Assembly (NCBI RefSeq): GCF_001423945.1
Contig: NZ_LMPU01000008.1
Span: 186,001 to 250,000, forward strand
DNA length: 64,000 nucleotides
DNA from: Pedobacter sp. Leaf194
GTDB lineage: Bacteria > Bacteroidota > Bacteroidia > Sphingobacteriales > Sphingobacteriaceae
Reading direction: 5' to 3'
Shown piece by piece: positions 60,562-64,000 of the stretch (position 1 is its first letter; each line of letters starts with the position of its first letter). A program made the position numbers and the translations under genes. Under the pieces are notes generated by a model that worked only from the letters and a program-made list of their open reading frames with translations, was not told the DNA's origin and made no database searches.

Positions 60562-61158
60562 TTAATGGGAGTTTGTAAATGTCTTCATTTGTTGGATTTC
60601 TATCTGTTCATCTGAGATAATATTCTCGGCCAGTCTTTTTACATTTTTATTTTTTCCATACCGCAACTCAACTTTAGCCATGTCGATGGCAGCCTGATGG
60701 TGAGGAAGCATTATCCTTGCAAAGGACAGATCAGTATCAGACAATTGTTTTTCTTCAGGCATTTGTTCCATCATCACTTTCATCATCTTCTGGTTGGCGT
60801 TTTGATGTTGGTTGCCTGTAGCGATAAATCCTTCAGGATGGCTGAGCAGGAGTCGCATTTGCTGAATCTGGGTTTGTTGCTCAGCTTTGATACTTTTAGC
60901 TAGCTGAATCATTTCTTTATTTTTTCCGGTCTTAATCTCTTCTTCTGCCATATCAATAGCACCCTGGTGATGTGGGATCATCATTTGTATGAAATCTCTG
61001 TCTGCAGATGTGGTAGCTGATATTTCATCCATCTTCATCATCATATGAGCCATTTGCCCAAGGAAGACATTTTTTTTAGTTGCCATTTGCATGTGTTCAT
61101 GTTGTGCTCGTGCAGAGAAACTAGCAAATAGTAGAAGTATAGACGTGAATCTGATCAT
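60562..61158 (-). CDS. DUF305 protein, secreted
   Basis: 198 aa, signal peptide to about residue 18 (ASFSARAQ). Two tandem DUF305 units: MIPHHQGAIDMAEEEI near 65-80 and MLPHHQAAIDMAKVEL near 151-166, each with the P-H-H-Q motif and Met clusters. DUF305 proteins bind metals in the periplasm and are common near copper and redox genes. It lies 4 bases from the propeller gene and about 90 bases from the sulfite-oxidase-family gene. Confidence 0.9.
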   Translation of the reverse strand: MIRFTSILLLFASFSARAQHEHMQMATKKNVFLGQMAHMMMKMDEISATTSADRDFIQMMIPHHQGAIDMAEEEIKTGKNKEMIQLAKSIKAEQQTQIQQMRLLLSHPEGFIATGNQHQNANQKMMKVMMEQMPEEKQLSDTDLSFARIMLPHHQAAIDMAKVELRYGKNKNVKRLAENIISDEQIEIQQMKTFTNSH

Positions 61159-61250
61159 GGTTTGATGTAGAATATTAATTGTGATAAACTGTTTATGCCA
61201 AACAAGCCTTATGCGATAACCGCAAGATCCTGAAATTTGTTCTTATTGAG

Positions 61251-62447
61251 CTATATTACATCTACATCAATTGGCGAGATAAAATTAACCATGTAAGTTC
61301 TTCTGTCTAAATCATGCTCCATGGGTTGCGTTTTGCCATTTTGATCTGTCGCTCTAGCCATTAAACTATATCTTCCAGTCTTAGCAGGAACCACCCATTC
61401 AAATTCAAATAGCTGCCAGGCGAAAGGGATAGCAGGACCAATTAATTTTGCTGGTTGCCATGAATTTCCTTTATCCGTGCTTATTTCTACTTTCGATAGG
61501 TTACTATCACCTGACCATCCTGCACCCCTTACTTGATAAGGTTTTCCAGCCGGCACCGCTTCAAACAATACCGGCCTTGATATTTCAGACTTAACCAATG
61601 TAGTGGTTACGGGCGTCAAGGTAGGTAGTCCTTCAACACGCTTCCAGTAAGCATATTCAATCGTCTGCCAATAGCCATCAAACGGCTTTTCAGATGCAGT
61701 AATTTTCATCAGCCATTTCACAGATGCCATACCATACCATCCTGGAATAATTGCCCTTGCCGGGAAACCATGTTCAGCACTCAATGGTTTTCCATTCATT
61801 TCATAGGCGATGATGATGTGATCCTGCATTGCTATATTTAACGGAATGCTTCGGGCGAATTTGATTTTTCCTGGTGATTTCGGCTCTTCTGTAATCATCC
61901 CCTCATCATTCCCTTCCAAAATAATGTCTACCGTACCCACCTTTATGCCAGCCTTCTTTAACAATACGGATAAAGGTACTCCTGTCCATTCAGCATTGCT
62001 GATCCCACCTTGTTCCCATCCTAAACCCTTCACTTTTGGGGCGAGGTTAGCACGTCCGTTTCCGGCACATTCTATAGTAGCCATTACCTTTTTTGCAGGA
62101 AGCTTTTTAAGTTCGCTCAGATTGATCTTTATGACATGATTGGTGTTGCCGCCAATCTCTAATTCCCAATTTGTAGCATCAATATTGGGAATATTAAAAT
62201 GACTCCTGATGAAGAACTGGTTATTTGGAGTAATCCTGTTTTTTAACGTAGGAAATGGAAACTCCATATTTAATGGCTTTTTCTCTCGCGTAATAAGTCC
62301 TGGAAAGTCATTGTCTTCTCTGGTTTGTTGAATCTCCTTCGCCGAAGCCCAGGATGGTATTGTTGCGCCAGCTATCACCGGGATAATTCCAGTAACAAAA
62401 TTACGTCTGTTTAACGTGTAGTTTTGTGATGTTTTGTCGTTTTTCAT
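61251..62447 (-). CDS. Sulfite-oxidase-family molybdoenzyme, Tat-exported
   Basis: 398 aa. A Tat signal is visible (NRRNFVTGIIPVIAGATIPSWASA, residues 13-36 with R14-R15). The molybdenum-cofactor domain has ATIECAGNGR near 124-133 (catalytic Cys127 ligand), then EWTGVPLSVLLKKAG, EMNGKPLSAEHGFPARAIIPGWYG and SVKWL; the C-terminal dimer domain follows from about 280. This fits SorA/SoxC-type sulfite dehydrogenases, which oxidise sulfite to sulfate in the periplasm. It is the last recognised enzyme of the sulfur cluster. Confidence 0.92.
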   Translation of the reverse strand: MKNDKTSQNYTLNRRNFVTGIIPVIAGATIPSWASAKEIQQTREDNDFPGLITREKKPLNMEFPFPTLKNRITPNNQFFIRSHFNIPNIDATNWELEIGGNTNHVIKINLSELKKLPAKKVMATIECAGNGRANLAPKVKGLGWEQGGISNAEWTGVPLSVLLKKAGIKVGTVDIILEGNDEGMITEEPKSPGKIKFARSIPLNIAMQDHIIIAYEMNGKPLSAEHGFPARAIIPGWYGMASVKWLMKITASEKPFDGYWQTIEYAYWKRVEGLPTLTPVTTTLVKSEISRPVLFEAVPAGKPYQVRGAGWSGDSNLSKVEISTDKGNSWQPAKLIGPAIPFAWQLFEFEWVVPAKTGRYSLMARATDQNGKTQPMEHDLDRRTYMVNFISPIDVDVI

Positions 62448-62823
62448 TTCAATAAATGTAGGTGATTACAATATAGCCAAAAATCTCTCATAGGATAACT
62501 TGTATTCTTCCTTTTTCTTGATGGTTGAAAGGAAACAACTGTAGACTTTACTTCATCGCTGGCCTGCTAGAAAAGACACAATAGTTCTATAACTGTTTAT
62601 CAAATACTCATCTCAATTTCTATCAAAAAACGGTGGAATAATGATAATGGCTTACACGAATACCTTCGTTTTTGTGTAATCATTAACTGATTAAAATTAA
62701 TACTAAGCCTCCAGCTCCTTGGTTATATAGACGTCAGTATTTCCTGGTGACTTTGTTAAAGAGTGTTAATTAAAGAATAGTTTTTATTTTAATAATTACC
62801 TTCAATTCATACTAATCATATTA
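62448..62823. other. Divergent promoter region with 30-bp repeat
   Basis: Lies between the sulfite-oxidase-family gene (minus) and the hydrolase (plus). It holds the right copy of the 30-bp repeat (62652-62681); no ORF is supported. Confidence 0.6.
62652..62681 (+). repeat. 30-bp repeat, right copy
   Basis: Starts TTACACGAATACC, ends GTGTAATC; 26 of 30 match to 48060-48089, same orientation. Arms TTACAC/GTGTAA form an imperfect palindrome. Confidence 0.65.
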
Positions 62824-64000
62824 ATGAAATATTTCATTCTTGCTATTATCTTTACTTGTGGGCCTTTTTGCGTATCCGGTCAGAATTCTCCAACTGGATT
62901 ACAGAATGATAGAAATGAGTTTAACCTTGGCTTCGAAAGGAAAACTTCCGGATCTAAATCTTCCGGTGATTGGCAAACGGGTACAACAAAAAGTGGATAC
63001 AAGGTGGCAATTGATTCTAATCAAAAACATTCTGGGAAATATTCCCTATATATAGCGAACATTGATAAAGATGTCGATTCAAAATCCGGCATGTCTAATA
63101 TTATTATCCCTGCAAAATTTGATGGCAAGGAAGTGGAGATTAGATTTTATCTGAAATTGGAAAATGTTACTGGTCATGCAGATTTCCCATTCAGAATTGA
63201 CGATGAGGATAATGATAAATTGCAATTTACTAATCTGCTAGCCAAAAGAATTTACGGAACAGAAGATTGGAAACAATACAGCCTTAAACTGCCGCTTCAA
63301 AAAGAAGCTGCCAAAATTTATCTGTTTCCTCTATTATACGGGTCGGGTAAAATGTGGATTGACGATGTTCAGGTTTTGTTTGATGGCGTCGATATCAGTC
63401 AAGCAAAAATTAAGGCAAATTATAATCCCAGCGCTTACCACCCAATTGATTATGGGAACAATACCGCTGCCTCAGGGAAAGTGAAAGTCAGAGATGCCGA
63501 ACTATATTATGAAACCTATGGCGAAGGAGATCCATTATTGTTGCTACACGGTAACAGCCAATCGATTAATGTTTTCAAGAAGCAAATTAAGGAATTCTCT
63601 AAATCGTATAAGGTAATTGCTGTAGATACACGAGGACAAGGTAAAAGTTCAGACAATATTTCCGAACCTCTTTCATATGATTTGTATGCTGGAGATATGA
63701 AAACACTACTTGACTCTTTACATATTCTCAAAGCAAACATCTTAGGTTGGAGCGATGGTGGAAATACTGGACTGATTATGGCTTCAAAATACCCCGATTA
63801 TGTAAAGAAACTGGCTATAACTGGAGCCTGCACAGATCCAAACAAAGCCGTTTCCGCTGGTACGATAAAAGAAGTTGAGAAGGCTATTGAGAATTTGAAG
63901 TCTAAAACAGATGAAAAATCTGCTTATCAGGTTAAGCTATTTACTATGCTTTTAACCGAACCACATATTTCAACCGAGGATTTAAACAAAATTAAATTGC
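62824..64000 (+). CDS. Alpha/beta hydrolase with N-terminal jelly-roll domain, 3' end outside window
   Basis: Open from ATG 62824 to the window end, at least 392 codons. A signal peptide runs to about residue 19. A beta-sandwich-like N-terminal region (about 35-195, with IIIPAKFDGKEVEIRFYL and MWIDDVQVLFDG) resembles a carbohydrate-binding module. The alpha/beta-hydrolase domain begins near 220 with LLLLHGNSQS (oxyanion HG), VIAVDTRGQGKS and the nucleophile elbow GWSDGG near 308. The catalytic Asp and His lie beyond the window. It is a secreted esterase or lipase-like protein; the substrate is unclear. Confidence 0.85.
   Translation, partial: MKYFILAIIFTCGPFCVSGQNSPTGLQNDRNEFNLGFERKTSGSKSSGDWQTGTTKSGYKVAIDSNQKHSGKYSLYIANIDKDVDSKSGMSNIIIPAKFDGKEVEIRFYLKLENVTGHADFPFRIDDEDNDKLQFTNLLAKRIYGTEDWKQYSLKLPLQKEAAKIYLFPLLYGSGKMWIDDVQVLFDGVDISQAKIKANYNPSAYHPIDYGNNTAASGKVKVRDAELYYETYGEGDPLLLLHGNSQSINVFKKQIKEFSKSYKVIAVDTRGQGKSSDNISEPLSYDLYAGDMKTLLDSLHILKANILGWSDGGNTGLIMASKYPDYVKKLAITGACTDPNKAVSAGTIKEVEKAIENLKSKTDEKSAYQVKLFTMLLTEPHISTEDLNKIKL

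Noticed and set aside
62840..63055. 71-codon frame in the hydrolase region
   Set aside because: Shadow frame; the hydrolase frame from 62824 has signal peptide, domain and nucleophile-elbow evidence.
1..64000. CRISPR arrays or complete tRNA/rRNA genes
   Set aside because: No regularly spaced repeats and no cloverleaf or rRNA-like blocks were seen by eye.

Overview
The window reads as a Bacteroidota chromosome segment, most likely Sphingobacteriaceae (Pedobacter/Mucilaginibacter-like). Support comes from TAnnTTTG-type -7 promoter elements, Bacteroides-type Tra/Mob/RteC proteins, a SusC/SusD pair, a LytTR regulator with a LytS-like kinase, DUF6520 and an H1/Hc1-like protein. Most of the window is accessory DNA: an integrative-conjugative-element-like region carrying defence, redox and ion/sulfur-resistance cargo. 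No integrase or complete tRNA gene is visible, so the element's ends are probably outside the window.

Left part (1-7.1 kb): an ORC/CDC6-like AAA+ ATPase, cut by the window edge at its Walker A motif, is coupled to an unknown 325-aa protein. Then come a KAP-family NTPase, a decayed rteC copy, an element-type RadC and two very small genes. Conjugation block (7.2-20.3 kb, minus strand): one tightly packed operon in the order 172-aa protein, traE, traF, traG, lipoprotein, three TraI-like genes, traJ, traK, a traL candidate, traM and a 553-aa protein. It is preceded by rteC and an excisionase-type HTH gene, with a dead secreted-protein gene beside it. TraN and TraO-Q are not visible.

Middle (20.5-32.4 kb): a large RteC-like protein, a Crp-like regulator, a MauE/DoxX redox membrane protein and a DUF6520 small secreted protein converge on a TlpA-SusC-SusD operon. 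Next are an XRE protein, a LytTR response regulator/LytS-type kinase pair with an opposed 47-aa peptide gene, and two overlapping small paralogues. Mobilisation block (32.7-36.3 kb): T4CP-type mobC, relaxase mobB and mobA, with a probable oriT upstream.

Defence-like island (37.5-46.3 kb): a double-HTH regulator, Mrr-like endonuclease, nucleotidyltransferase, PIN/zinc-ribbon protein, PD-(D/E)xK-like protein and a methyltransferase/nuclease pair. A 2-kb graveyard with a sigma-factor stub follows.

Right part (48-64 kb): a Csp-like copper protein, then a fluoride operon. The operon has a clear Bacteroidota promoter, a fluoride (crcB) riboswitch and a 9-bp expression platform that ends on a GTG start. 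Its genes are a PAP2 gene deleted into a neighbouring uppP, an EamA-like transporter, an enolase paralogue and a CLC-F-type antiporter. After that comes a sulfur-oxyanion cluster: LysR regulator, diheme cytochrome c, DsrE protein, two orphan periplasmic binding proteins, YeiH exporter, beta-propeller protein, DUF305 protein and a Tat-exported sulfite-oxidase-family enzyme. A partial alpha/beta hydrolase closes the window. Two 30-bp near-identical direct repeats bracket the copper/fluoride/sulfur block.
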